Shown here: positions 1-7,300 of the stretch, in pieces
Position numbering within the stretch: position 1 is the first letter of the stretch
Layout of the letters: every line of letters begins with the position of its first letter
Source of the DNA: JBIQLO01 sp044464175
Lineage (GTDB): Bacteria > Planctomycetota > Phycisphaerae > Tepidisphaerales > Tepidisphaeraceae
Direction of reading: 5' to 3'
Length of the DNA stretch: 9,136 bases
Assembly: GCA_044464175.1 (NCBI GenBank)
Contig: JBIQLO010000166.1
Span: forward strand, 1-9,136
Made by a program: the position numbers and the translations under genes
Notes under the pieces: model-generated
What the model was told of the DNA's origin: nothing
Seen by the model: only the letters and a program-made list of their open reading frames with translations
The model's database searches: none

Positions 1-555
1 GGATTCGGAGTTGAGACAGAAGCGCAGGCCGGTCGGCGGAGGGCCATCGTTGAAGACGTGGCCCAGGTGCGCGCCGCAGCCGGCACAGAGCACCTCGGTG
101 CGGACCATGCCGTGGCTGCGGTCCACCTGCTCAATAACATTTTCCCGAGCAATCGGCTGGTAGAAGCTGGGCCAGCCGGTACCGGAGTGGAATTTCACGT
201 CGGAGGAGAAGAGGGGCAGGCCGCAGCAGATGCAGGAGTAGACCCCGGGTTCCTTGTTGTCCAGCAGGAGGCCGCAGAAGGCGGGCTCGGTCCCCTTGGC
301 GCGGGCGATTTCATACTGTTTAGGAGTCAGTTGCTTTTTCCACTCGGCATCCGTTTTGACGACCTTGGGGGACTGGACGGGACCGACGAGTTTTCCCTGA
401 CGATTGAAGACGTAGACGGATACCATCTTGGATTCTCCTGGTTGCGTGGCCGGCGCGGCGGTGGTCGCGCCGACGAGCATGTTGGACCTCCCGCATCCCA
501 CCAGCACCCCCGCGAGAGTTAGGAACGCCAGGCACGGCTTTATTATGCGGAGCAT
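1..555 (-). CDS. msrB: Methionine-R-sulfoxide reductase B, predicted lipoprotein (3' end off window)
   Basis: Reduces methionine-R-sulfoxide in oxidised proteins. 185 codons are visible with no stop; the last 15-25 residues lie beyond the window edge. The family signature is clear: GTEPAF (88-93), zinc-binding CxxC pairs C108/C111 and C157/C160, SGTGWPSF (124-131), GAHLGHVF (161-168), and the catalytic cysteine C180 in GLRFCLN. The ATG at 555 is chosen because it gives a lipoprotein signal: K/R-containing n-region, hydrophobic stretch, and lipobox LVGC with C21 as the lipidated residue. A short A/T/P/Q-rich tether follows (about 30-43). Later ATGs at codons 26 and 44 would give a cytoplasmic form but would leave the signal peptide unexplained. 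C94 stands where E. coli MsrB has Thr (PFT) and could be a resolving cysteine (inference). It probably repairs envelope proteins. No MsrA domain is fused in the visible part. It is transcribed separately from the upstream enzyme gene, 210 bp away. Confidence 0.93.
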   Translation of the reverse strand, partial: MLRIIKPCLAFLTLAGVLVGCGRSNMLVGATTAAPATQPGESKMVSVYVFNRQGKLVGPVQSPKVVKTDAEWKKQLTPKQYEIARAKGTEPAFCGLLLDNKEPGVYSCICCGLPLFSSDVKFHSGTGWPSFYQPIARENVIEQVDRSHGMVRTEVLCAGCGAHLGHVFNDGPPPTGLRFCLNSES

Positions 556-561
556 GTACGG

Positions 562-567
562 ATTATA
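562..567 (-). promoter_or_regulatory. Candidate -10 box (TATAAT) for msrB
   Basis: A perfect TATAAT lies on the minus strand, with six bases between it and the ATG at 555. The -35 position at a 17-nt spacing (590-585, CGGAAA) matches the TTGACA consensus at only three of six bases. Transcription from this box would begin at or next to the A of the start codon, giving a leaderless message. No good Shine-Dalgarno sequence lies close to the start; the nearest purine-rich run is the GGGGG about 13-17 bases upstream. This is a sequence match only, in otherwise GC-rich DNA. Confidence 0.45.
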
Positions 568-726
568 GCCCCCGGGCGGGGAAATTTCCGCTGGGATTCA
601 TTTTTCGGCGACGATGATGAGATTGTTTTTTTGCCGCAAATGCACAGGGATGGGAAGGCGGAGGCGGGCTGATCTCCGCGAGGAAGCGAGGGGGTGGATT
701 GAGGGGGATTGCCCGCGATACGGATT

Positions 727-752
727 GCCACAGGCTGGAAGCCTGTACTACG
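727..752. repeat. Dispersed palindromic repeat, ACAGGCTGGAAGCCTGT type
   Basis: The core at 730-746 is a perfect inverted repeat: ACAGGCT and AGCCTGT (7-bp arms) around a 3-base loop, flanked by gcc and actacg. It starts 20 bp after the stop codon of the GH42-like gene. As RNA it would form a tight hairpin, but no U-tract follows on the minus strand, so it is not a classical intrinsic terminator. Near-identical motifs occur in intergenic DNA of many planctomycete genomes, where their translations (such as TGWKPVL or TGFQPV) appear in spurious ORFs. That is recalled knowledge; only one copy is present here. Confidence 0.6.
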
Positions 753-765
753 GGCGCACGACGCA

Positions 766-3594
766 CTAATCGAAGAGGAACCAGTAGGTCTGGCCGGGGA
801 TGACGTTGAAGGTCCAATGGTCGACGTTCCGGGCCTCGACTTTGCCGGTGAGGGCATCCCGGACGCGGTGGCATCCGGGGGGAAGTTGCAGAGTCAACGG
901 GCCGCTGCGCATTCCGTGGACAGAGGCAAAGCTGCCGTTGGTGACGATCGACTGGCCGGCGTCGGCCAGGCGAAACGCGCCGGCCGAGCGGGCGATGTTG
1001 TTGAGCAGATCCGCGCCAAGGCTGTTGGGGGCGGCAAGATAGATGGAGGTCCAACCATCCATACGTTTGACGGCGGCGGCGGTGCGCCCATTTTGGGCAT
1101 AATGGGCCAGAGGCGTGGCGGCGGCATCGTCAATCCAGAACGGCTGATACCGCGCGCAGAAGCTGCTGCGTCCCTGGAGGGAGAGGATGGTCAGATAAAG
1201 CTCGCTCATCCCCTGATAGGAGGCGACGTTCCTGACCAGCGGGGAGTCGGCGGCCGAATCGACCAGCGCGGTCAGGCGGGCGTACTCCTCGGTGGTATCG
1301 ATATGCATGCCGATCAGGTCGGACATGGCCTGGGCGGATTTGCCCTGCTCGGAGACATAGCCACTGCCGCCAACCCAGACGAGGGTGCGTCCGTTGTTTT
1401 CAAGCTTTTGCTGAATGGCGCGCCGCTGCTGGGTGGAGATGTACGGCGAATGGAGGAAGACATAGACCTTGTACTGCTGCAGGTCGGGGCGGGCCAGGAC
1501 ATCGGAGAGGTAATGAAGATCATAGGGAACGCCACTGGTTTCCAGTTGCATGGTCTGAAGGTCGGCCGCGGGGCCGTTGACGATGGGGCTGTACTTGGGG
1601 CCGATGGTGAGCATGGGGGCATCGCCGACGACCACGGCGACATCGGGACGGAACTTGGGATGGGGCTGGGCGACATAATCCGCCGCGAAATGGGCGGTCC
1701 GGGCGATCTGCTTTTGGAGGATGGGATCGTTGTAGTAGCGATTCATGTCGTAATACCACCAGCCCGATCCGGTGGCCAAGGAGACGCCCAGGAGCTTGCG
1801 GTGGATGGCATCCCACTGGTCCGGGGTTCGGCCGGAGCTGATCCAGAGGTTATAGACCTCGGCGTATTGGGAACCGACCCAGGAGCGCAGGTCCATTTCC
1901 TGGAAAAAGAGCTTGCCCGGGAGACGCTGCATGGAGATGGGGCGGAAGCCCGGGGAATAGCCAGGCAGGCGGAAGGGATAGTAGGACATCGAGCCGTAGA
2001 CATCGACGTTGGGCTTGGCCAGTGCCACGGGCGCGGGCCGATCCGGACCCAGGGTCGCCCCGGCATAGGCCATGGCGATGACGGGCTTGCCGGCGGCCTG
2101 TTTGCAGGCGGCGGCGAAGCCGTCGATCAGGTCCCAGACCGAATCGGTCATGAAGAGGCGGTAATCAGACTCGCCGCCGCGGTCGATGTAGGGCTTGGCC
2201 GACTCCATGTTGCCGGAGGCGGTGGTCAGGATGACGGAGACCTCATCGAAGGAGGAATACTTCGTGCCCCAGGCCTGGTTGAGTTTCTCGATGGTTCCAT
2301 ACCGCTGCCGGCACCACTGGCGGAAGGCGGCCAGCGTGGGCTTGGAATAGTCGGCATGCATGAGGGTGATCCACTGGCCATCGTGGCCTCCGCTCATGAA
2401 GAAGCCGGCGACGGCGTTCCAGTAGGGAGTGGTTTTGAGGTGGTCGATGATCGCCGTCATGGCCCGGGCGGCGTCGCGGCGGAAGACGGGGGATTGATAG
2501 GAGGCATACCACCAATACCGGTTGCGCGAGGAATTGACCTTTTTCAGATCGTCGGTGAAGCCTTCGATGTTGCCCCAGAGGCCATAGGCACGGCGCCCCT
2601 GCTTGTCGGTCCAGCACTGGTCCGGATGCTCATCGCCCCAGGCGGGATAGGGGTAGATGTTGAAATCGACGATCAGGTTGGCCTGGGGGTTGCGCTGAAG
2701 GACCTCCAGCATGATCTGATCGATCCGTTTGAAGTCATACTTGTCTCTGCCCTGCCAGACGCCGGGCTTGCCGCGCACCATCCCCAGAGGAAGGGTGACG
2801 GTCGCCAGGTCGATGCCGGCGTCGTGGAACGCGGCATAGGTGGAGGAGGCGACGCGCGACGGATTGGCCTTATACATGGCCGGGGGGACGGGTTTATCGT
2901 TGATCAGCAGCACGTTCTGGCCGCCGCGCAGCTCGATGCGGGCAGTGGTCGGGGAGCGCTGGGCGAGTTGGGAAAGGGTCTGGGCCTGGCTCAGCGGGGG
3001 CGGGGGCAGGGTGCCGTCGTTGGGGGTCACGACATAGCGTTCATCGGTGAATTGGAGATCGTCGAGCCAGACCGTGGCGGGATTGCCCCAGAGCACGATC
3101 ACGGGCCAGACCGTCTGGTCCTTCTCGGGCTTGAAGTTAACGACACGTTTGAGCCACTGCCCGCTGGGGGAATTGACCAGGAGACTTTGGCTGGTGACGC
3201 CGGCGGAGCGGTTGATCGCATCGTACTGGATTCGATCCAGATTGTCGGTGACGCGAAACAGCAGCAGCGCGCTCAGGGGCGCGTTGTCGCTGTGGAAGTA
3301 GCCGCGGAAGGTGTATTCGACACCCTTTTTGACCTGAATGGGAGCGGCCGTCTTGAGCAGGACCGCGCCCACGGGGTTGGTCTTGGTCAGCTTGATGGCG
3401 CCCTTGGCGGATCGACCGAGATTGGGGTCGATTTGGGCCGAACCGGCGGCTTTGTCACGCAGTTCCAGTGTCCAGCCGTCAGCGCCGAGGGACTGGGGAT
3501 GGTGCAGCAGGTTGGGCGTGGCGGCCTGGGCCATCGGAGCGGCCACGGCGAGGATCAAACCGTAAATAGGGCAAATGGGGAATCGACGAGACAT
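766..3594 (-). CDS. Exported GH42-like glycoside hydrolase with N-terminal CBM-like domain
   Basis: 942 aa, probably acting on a beta-linked glycan outside the cytoplasm; the substrate cannot be read from sequence. A signal peptide ends near MAQA/ATPNLL (cleavage about 24/25). Residues 25-185 look like a jelly-roll carbohydrate-binding domain, ending in the typical VWLDDLQF. After a proline-rich linker (about 190-215), a TIM barrel spans about 220-640. GH42/A4 beta-galactosidase landmarks are SPVFRRDAARA (368-378), AVAGF (395-399) and RYGTIEKLNQAWGTKY (431-446). E566 in KLFFQEMDLRSW sits where GH42 has its nucleophile. The matching acid/base Glu is absent: there is no Glu between 345 and 435, and Q407 occurs in GGHDGQW. 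Residues about 648-760 resemble the flavodoxin-like GH42 trimerisation domain, followed by a beta-rich C-terminus. The ATG at 3594 has GGAG (3603-3600) five bases upstream. The gene lies 56 bp after the second pseudopilin gene, probably in the same operon. An inactive or altered enzyme is possible. Confidence 0.88.
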   Translation of the reverse strand: MSRRFPICPIYGLILAVAAPMAQAATPNLLHHPQSLGADGWTLELRDKAAGSAQIDPNLGRSAKGAIKLTKTNPVGAVLLKTAAPIQVKKGVEYTFRGYFHSDNAPLSALLLFRVTDNLDRIQYDAINRSAGVTSQSLLVNSPSGQWLKRVVNFKPEKDQTVWPVIVLWGNPATVWLDDLQFTDERYVVTPNDGTLPPPPLSQAQTLSQLAQRSPTTARIELRGGQNVLLINDKPVPPAMYKANPSRVASSTYAAFHDAGIDLATVTLPLGMVRGKPGVWQGRDKYDFKRIDQIMLEVLQRNPQANLIVDFNIYPYPAWGDEHPDQCWTDKQGRRAYGLWGNIEGFTDDLKKVNSSRNRYWWYASYQSPVFRRDAARAMTAIIDHLKTTPYWNAVAGFFMSGGHDGQWITLMHADYSKPTLAAFRQWCRQRYGTIEKLNQAWGTKYSSFDEVSVILTTASGNMESAKPYIDRGGESDYRLFMTDSVWDLIDGFAAACKQAAGKPVIAMAYAGATLGPDRPAPVALAKPNVDVYGSMSYYPFRLPGYSPGFRPISMQRLPGKLFFQEMDLRSWVGSQYAEVYNLWISSGRTPDQWDAIHRKLLGVSLATGSGWWYYDMNRYYNDPILQKQIARTAHFAADYVAQPHPKFRPDVAVVVGDAPMLTIGPKYSPIVNGPAADLQTMQLETSGVPYDLHYLSDVLARPDLQQYKVYVFLHSPYISTQQRRAIQQKLENNGRTLVWVGGSGYVSEQGKSAQAMSDLIGMHIDTTEEYARLTALVDSAADSPLVRNVASYQGMSELYLTILSLQGRSSFCARYQPFWIDDAAATPLAHYAQNGRTAAAVKRMDGWTSIYLAAPNSLGADLLNNIARSAGAFRLADAGQSIVTNGSFASVHGMRSGPLTLQLPPGCHRVRDALTGKVEARNVDHWTFNVIPGQTYWFLFD

Positions 3595-3603
3595 TCAATC
3601 TCC
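3595..3603 (-). promoter_or_regulatory. Ribosome binding site of the GH42-like gene
   Basis: The minus-strand leader reads GGAGATTGA directly before the ATG. GGAG is the Shine-Dalgarno core, with a five-base spacer. The last seven bases before the start (AGATTGA) are identical to those of the 1158-aa enzyme gene. Confidence 0.7.
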
Positions 3604-3650
3604 AAACAACTGGGCGGAGGCGGCGCGTGATCGAGTGTGGGACGGCACCT

Positions 3651-4328
3651 TCAGTTAAACAGCTGCCATGCCCACGGATAATCCTTGTAAGTAACTTTGC
3701 TCAGGCTTGGGTAGGGATCGCTTCGATCCTTAACTTGAATGTGCGCGGCATGGAAGTCGGCGTAGAGCACATTAATGCCGCCATCGTCGCGGGCATCGGG
3801 AAAGCGGGTGAAATCCGGCCGAATGTAGGGGGAGACCTGATAAAATCCCTGGGCCAGGCCGCGTGTCCAGACGGTATCCATCAGGCAGTAGACATTGGAG
3901 GCGTTATGTACCCGCGCGATGCTGACATAATTGTTGGCACTGCCCAGGGCGCCGTAGTTGTAGCCGTAATGGACATAGTACTGCGAATAGCTGGTGGCCT
4001 CGGGAAACGAGGGGCATTTGAAGACCTCCCAGCTGGGGAGGTACTTGCTGACAATCAGCTTCCCATCCCAGGAGAATTTCCATTGTTCGGTACTGGGGGT
4101 GCCGGCCGGGGCATCGTACAGGCCGGGGAACCGACCCTTGGATTCGTTGATGTACATCGCCAGGGCCGAGCCGATCTGCTTCAGGTTGCTCAGGCACTGC
4201 ACGCTCTTGGCCTGACGGCGGGCCTTGTTCAGGGCCGGCAGGAGCATTGCGATGAGGATGCTGATGATCCCAATGACCACGAGCAGTTCAACCAACGTAA
4301 ACGCCTTTGGGGGATTGATCCGTTTCAT
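3651..4328 (-). CDS. Pseudopilin-like protein with degenerate H-X9-DG motif
   Basis: 225 aa. The N-terminus is a class III (type IV pilin-like) signal: short basic leader MKRINPPKA, cleavage before F10, FTLVELL with the conserved Glu at position 5 of the mature protein (E14), then a long hydrophobic helix. The family (prepilin-type N-terminal cleavage/methylation domain) is processed by a prepilin peptidase and inserts in the inner membrane or a pseudopilus. Residue -1 is Ala rather than the more usual Gly. The body shares FKCPS (103-107) and YGYNYG (121-126) with the 231-aa paralogue upstream. The C-terminal H-X9-DG signature is broken: where H and DG are expected, the sequence has D181 and D191-F192, within RDDGGINVLYADFH. 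The start at 4328 is preferred over an upstream in-frame ATG at 4367 because it has AAGGA seven bases upstream and gives a normal short leader. It lies between the two enzyme genes, 64 bp after one and 56 bp before the other. Confidence 0.92.
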   Translation of the reverse strand: MKRINPPKAFTLVELLVVIGIISILIAMLLPALNKARRQAKSVQCLSNLKQIGSALAMYINESKGRFPGLYDAPAGTPSTEQWKFSWDGKLIVSKYLPSWEVFKCPSFPEATSYSQYYVHYGYNYGALGSANNYVSIARVHNASNVYCLMDTVWTRGLAQGFYQVSPYIRPDFTRFPDARDDGGINVLYADFHAAHIQVKDRSDPYPSLSKVTYKDYPWAWQLFN

Positions 4329-4335
4329 TGTGCGT

Positions 4336-4340
4336 TCCTT
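4336..4340 (-). promoter_or_regulatory. Ribosome binding site fixing the start of the 225-aa pseudopilin
   Basis: AAGGA on the minus strand with a seven-base spacer to the ATG at 4328. It selects this ATG over the in-frame ATG at 4367, which would add 13 residues before the basic leader and spoil the class III signal peptide. Confidence 0.75.
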
Positions 4341-4392
4341 TCTGTTCGGCGGGCCACTCCCTGCCAAACCGCTTCAATCAGTGCCGTCCACT

Positions 4393-7300
4393 TCACTCTC
4401 CCCAGATCGCCGCGATGTCATAGGTCAGCGGTTGGGGTTGTTTCGCCGGGGCGTGGTAGAGGCGCAGATATTGGATCGCCTGGGCTTTCCACGCCGAAAG
4501 AGCGTATTGCAGATCATACCATTGGCCGGCCTCCAGCTGCCGGGGGGCGTTCTGGGGCGTGAGGCGCTGGAGCCATTGATCCTTGGCTCGGGCAGTCAGG
4601 GTGAGATGGCTGGGCGGGAGGGTGGCCGGTTCCACCAGCCGCAGGCGCAGGTGGAGGGTCTTGAGGCCGGCCAGGGCATCGGGCTTGGGAAGGGGAATGA
4701 TCAGGCTGGCGCTTTTGGTTTTGGGCTTGGCCTGGATGCGGAAGACGACGGCGCCCTGGAATCCGCCGTAGGTCATTTGGCCGGCATCATTGATGAGGCG
4801 AAAGGGCTGCTTGTCAAAGTAGAGGTCTTCCTGTTCGGCGTTGAAGAGGGTTTTGGCCAATTGGGCCGAGGCGGGGCCGGTTGCGTGGGCCGATGCCTGC
4901 GCGGGCGCCTTGCTGGGGGGCGTCACCCGACTGGGGGTGGTGACGCCGGCGGGAAGGGTGTTCTCCCGCAGGGGGCGCTGCCAGATTTCGCCTTTCTTGA
5001 AGATTTGCTCGATGAGCTTGGCATTCTCCTTCGGAATCCAGGGATAGGACCGGCTCCAGCGGGCCGGATAGTAGTTCTGGACCAGCGGGCGGTTGGGATA
5101 GGGAATCTGGTTCTGGAATTTGCCGACAACCGGGTGGTTCTGGTCGAGAATGGCCAGGACCTGATCGAGTAGGCGATTGGTCTGGCGTGCATCTTTGCCG
5201 CGGATGAACAGATTGCCTTCCTGCAAGACCACACCCACGGGCTGCTGGGTCTGGGTCTGGCCGATGTAGATGCGGGGCATGTCGCCGGCCTTGCTTTGGG
5301 GCACGATGGGCAGTTGCACTTCCTTGCCCTTCATGGCCGTCCAGTAGCGGAAATACTCGCCCAGACGGAAGGCAGCCCCCTGCTCGCGGGGCTGAGCCTG
5401 GTCGGCGATGACGATCTGGCAGCGGGGTTGGCCGGTTGCTTCATCGAGGAAGGGGAATTTCTTCAAATCCTCCGCCGAGCAAAGAATCTGCGTGGAGGCA
5501 TAATTCGCCTCGAGGACGTTTTTGCCCGCCTTGAGGTCAGCGCGGAGGGACAGCACGTTGTCGGCCCCCTCGGCCGGCTTCCATTCAACGGCCTGGCCGT
5601 TGAGCGTCACGGATGCGACTTTGACGTTTTGCGGCACGACGACCTGCACCGGCACGCCGGCGGCGGCGCTGGACAGGGTGAGATCGGCGACAATCTTGCC
5701 GGCGTGTTCATCCCCCTGCCGGGCGGCCGAGCCGGTGAAGGGGGCGTCGGTCTTCAGGAAGACGGCGGATCGCAACACCAGCACACCGCGCGGGGCCAGG
5801 TCGACGCCGATGCGCTGGCCGTACTGGTCGGAGACGGTGGGGACGGGAGCGCCCCAGTAGTCGCTCAGCAGGACGTGGCGGTCGCCGAGGGGCTTGGGAT
5901 CGAGCGTCACATCGGTCTTGAGGCGTTCTTCGCGGTTGTTGCCCAGGCAGAAGATGGACTCGTTCCGGTCTCCGTAGCGGGAGAGGTAAATCCCCTTGTC
6001 ATCGGTCTGGAGGCGCATGGCCGGGATAGGCTGCCAGCCGCGGCGGTTGAGATCGGCCACGACGTGGGCGTATTTGAGCATCCGCGCATCGGGCATGGCC
6101 ATGTCGGGGGAAAGGTTCCAGCCATAGGCCAGGGCGAAGATCAGCACGCGGTCCTCGACCGACTGCATGGTCTGGCGGATTTGTTCGGGGGAATGCTTTT
6201 CCCAGTCTTTATACAGAGGCAGAAGGGCGGTGGCGTCGGAAAAACCGCTGTGGATGTTGCGGGGTTTGTGGCCGGCCTGGGCGCGGGCGTATTCCCGGGC
6301 GACGATCTGGCCGCTGGGAAGAACGATGTTGCCCCAGCCGATCTCCAGAATGGAGGCATCGGTGCGGAAGGCCATGGCGTAGTGGGTGCCGGGCTGGTTG
6401 GCGACCACGCCGACACGGTAGCCCTCCTTTTGCATGCCGTGCAGGTAGTCGGCCATGAGCGACTGGGCCACGCCCTCTGAGACGAAGACCCCCTCGGCAT
6501 CCCATGCCCGGCCGGGCAGCTCGTTCAGCCGCGGGCCGCGGTATTTGCCACCACACACGTTGGAATCGAACGCAAAGCCGGAGAAGGTCAGGTCGCTCTC
6601 GACCAGGGCCTTGTAATCCTTTTTGAAGGTGTCTCCGGCGGAGGTGCCCCAGCCGAAGACCTCAATGGAATCGAAGGGGCCGACTTTGACATACCCTTTC
6701 TTGGCAATCCATCCCTTGTGGGAGCGGGGGTTGTTTTCCCAGCCCATGTCCTCGGTCATCATGGAATCCTGGTAGATCGTGCGCGCCAGGTCCTCATGCA
6801 CCCAGGGAATGACGTAGAACATCGGAGCGACGTCATACTTGATGTCGGTGTTGTAGAAGTAGTTCTTGCGAATGCGACGGAACGCCTCGATCTCCTTCCA
6901 GGAGTGGGCGTGTTCGTTGCGATGCTCCGGCTTGGTCAGTTCCCAGCGGTCCTTGGTCATGATGACATCGCCGGGAATGGGGAACGGCGCGTACATCCAG
7001 TCCCAGGTGTTGGCGGTGCGGCGCGGGATTTCACAGGCGCTGTCGGCCCCTTCGGTCTTGGCGCTGCGCCAGCTCATCGAACCGGCGTCGCCGCCGCGGA
7101 GGATGCGGGGATCGATGTTGGAGGCGGGGTTGAAGCAGTCGGGGAAGGCATCGTAATAGGCCTGGAGCGCTGAAAGGTGGCCATAGGCGGTGTCGAATCC
7201 CAGCAGGGTGAAGCCGACCGTCTGGCTCTGGCCGGGATCCAGGACGATGCGCGCCCCGGAATAGAACGCGCCGGCCTGTTTGCCCTCTTCGCCCTGGAAG

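Larger units (their letters stand above)
556..765. other. 210-bp spacer between the GH42-like gene and msrB
   Basis: No gene is supported here. The spacer holds the palindromic repeat at 727-752, a short direct repeat ggattgcc (706-713 and 722-729), an A/T-rich stretch around 600-640 that contrasts with the GC-rich surroundings, and the msrB -10 candidate. Read on the minus strand, 600-660 resembles the dispersed 'LCVFAAK'-type non-coding sequence that often yields false ORFs in planctomycete genomes; this comparison is from memory. Confidence 0.6.

Noticed and set aside
58..522. A 154-codon plus-strand frame at the window start
   Set aside because: It is antisense to msrB, whose full catalytic and zinc motifs are unmistakable on the minus strand.
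709..3630. A 973-codon open frame on the plus strand antisense to the GH42-like gene
   Set aside because: It mirrors the real gene in GC-rich DNA, has Gly/Val/Asp-rich low-information composition, no recognisable domain, and starts inside the intergenic repeat.
4360..4367. Upstream in-frame ATG at 4367 as start of the 225-aa pseudopilin
   Set aside because: It would add 13 residues before the basic leader; the ATG at 4328 has the ribosome binding site.
4364..4377. A LacI-family operator-like sequence (minus strand TTGAAGCGGTTTGG) before the second pseudopilin gene
   Set aside because: It fits about 7 of 10 fixed positions of a generic TGNAANCGNTTNCA site but is not palindromic. Matches this good are expected by chance dozens of times in 9 kb.
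3627..5172. Two overlapping plus-strand frames (3627-4562 and 4225-5172)
   Set aside because: Both are antisense to the second pseudopilin and the end of the 1158-aa gene; no motif or credible start context.
5296..6480. A 394-codon plus-strand frame antisense to the 1158-aa enzyme gene
   Set aside because: Same antisense artefact: no domain, biased composition, and the minus-strand gene there has signal peptide, domain pattern and ribosome binding site.
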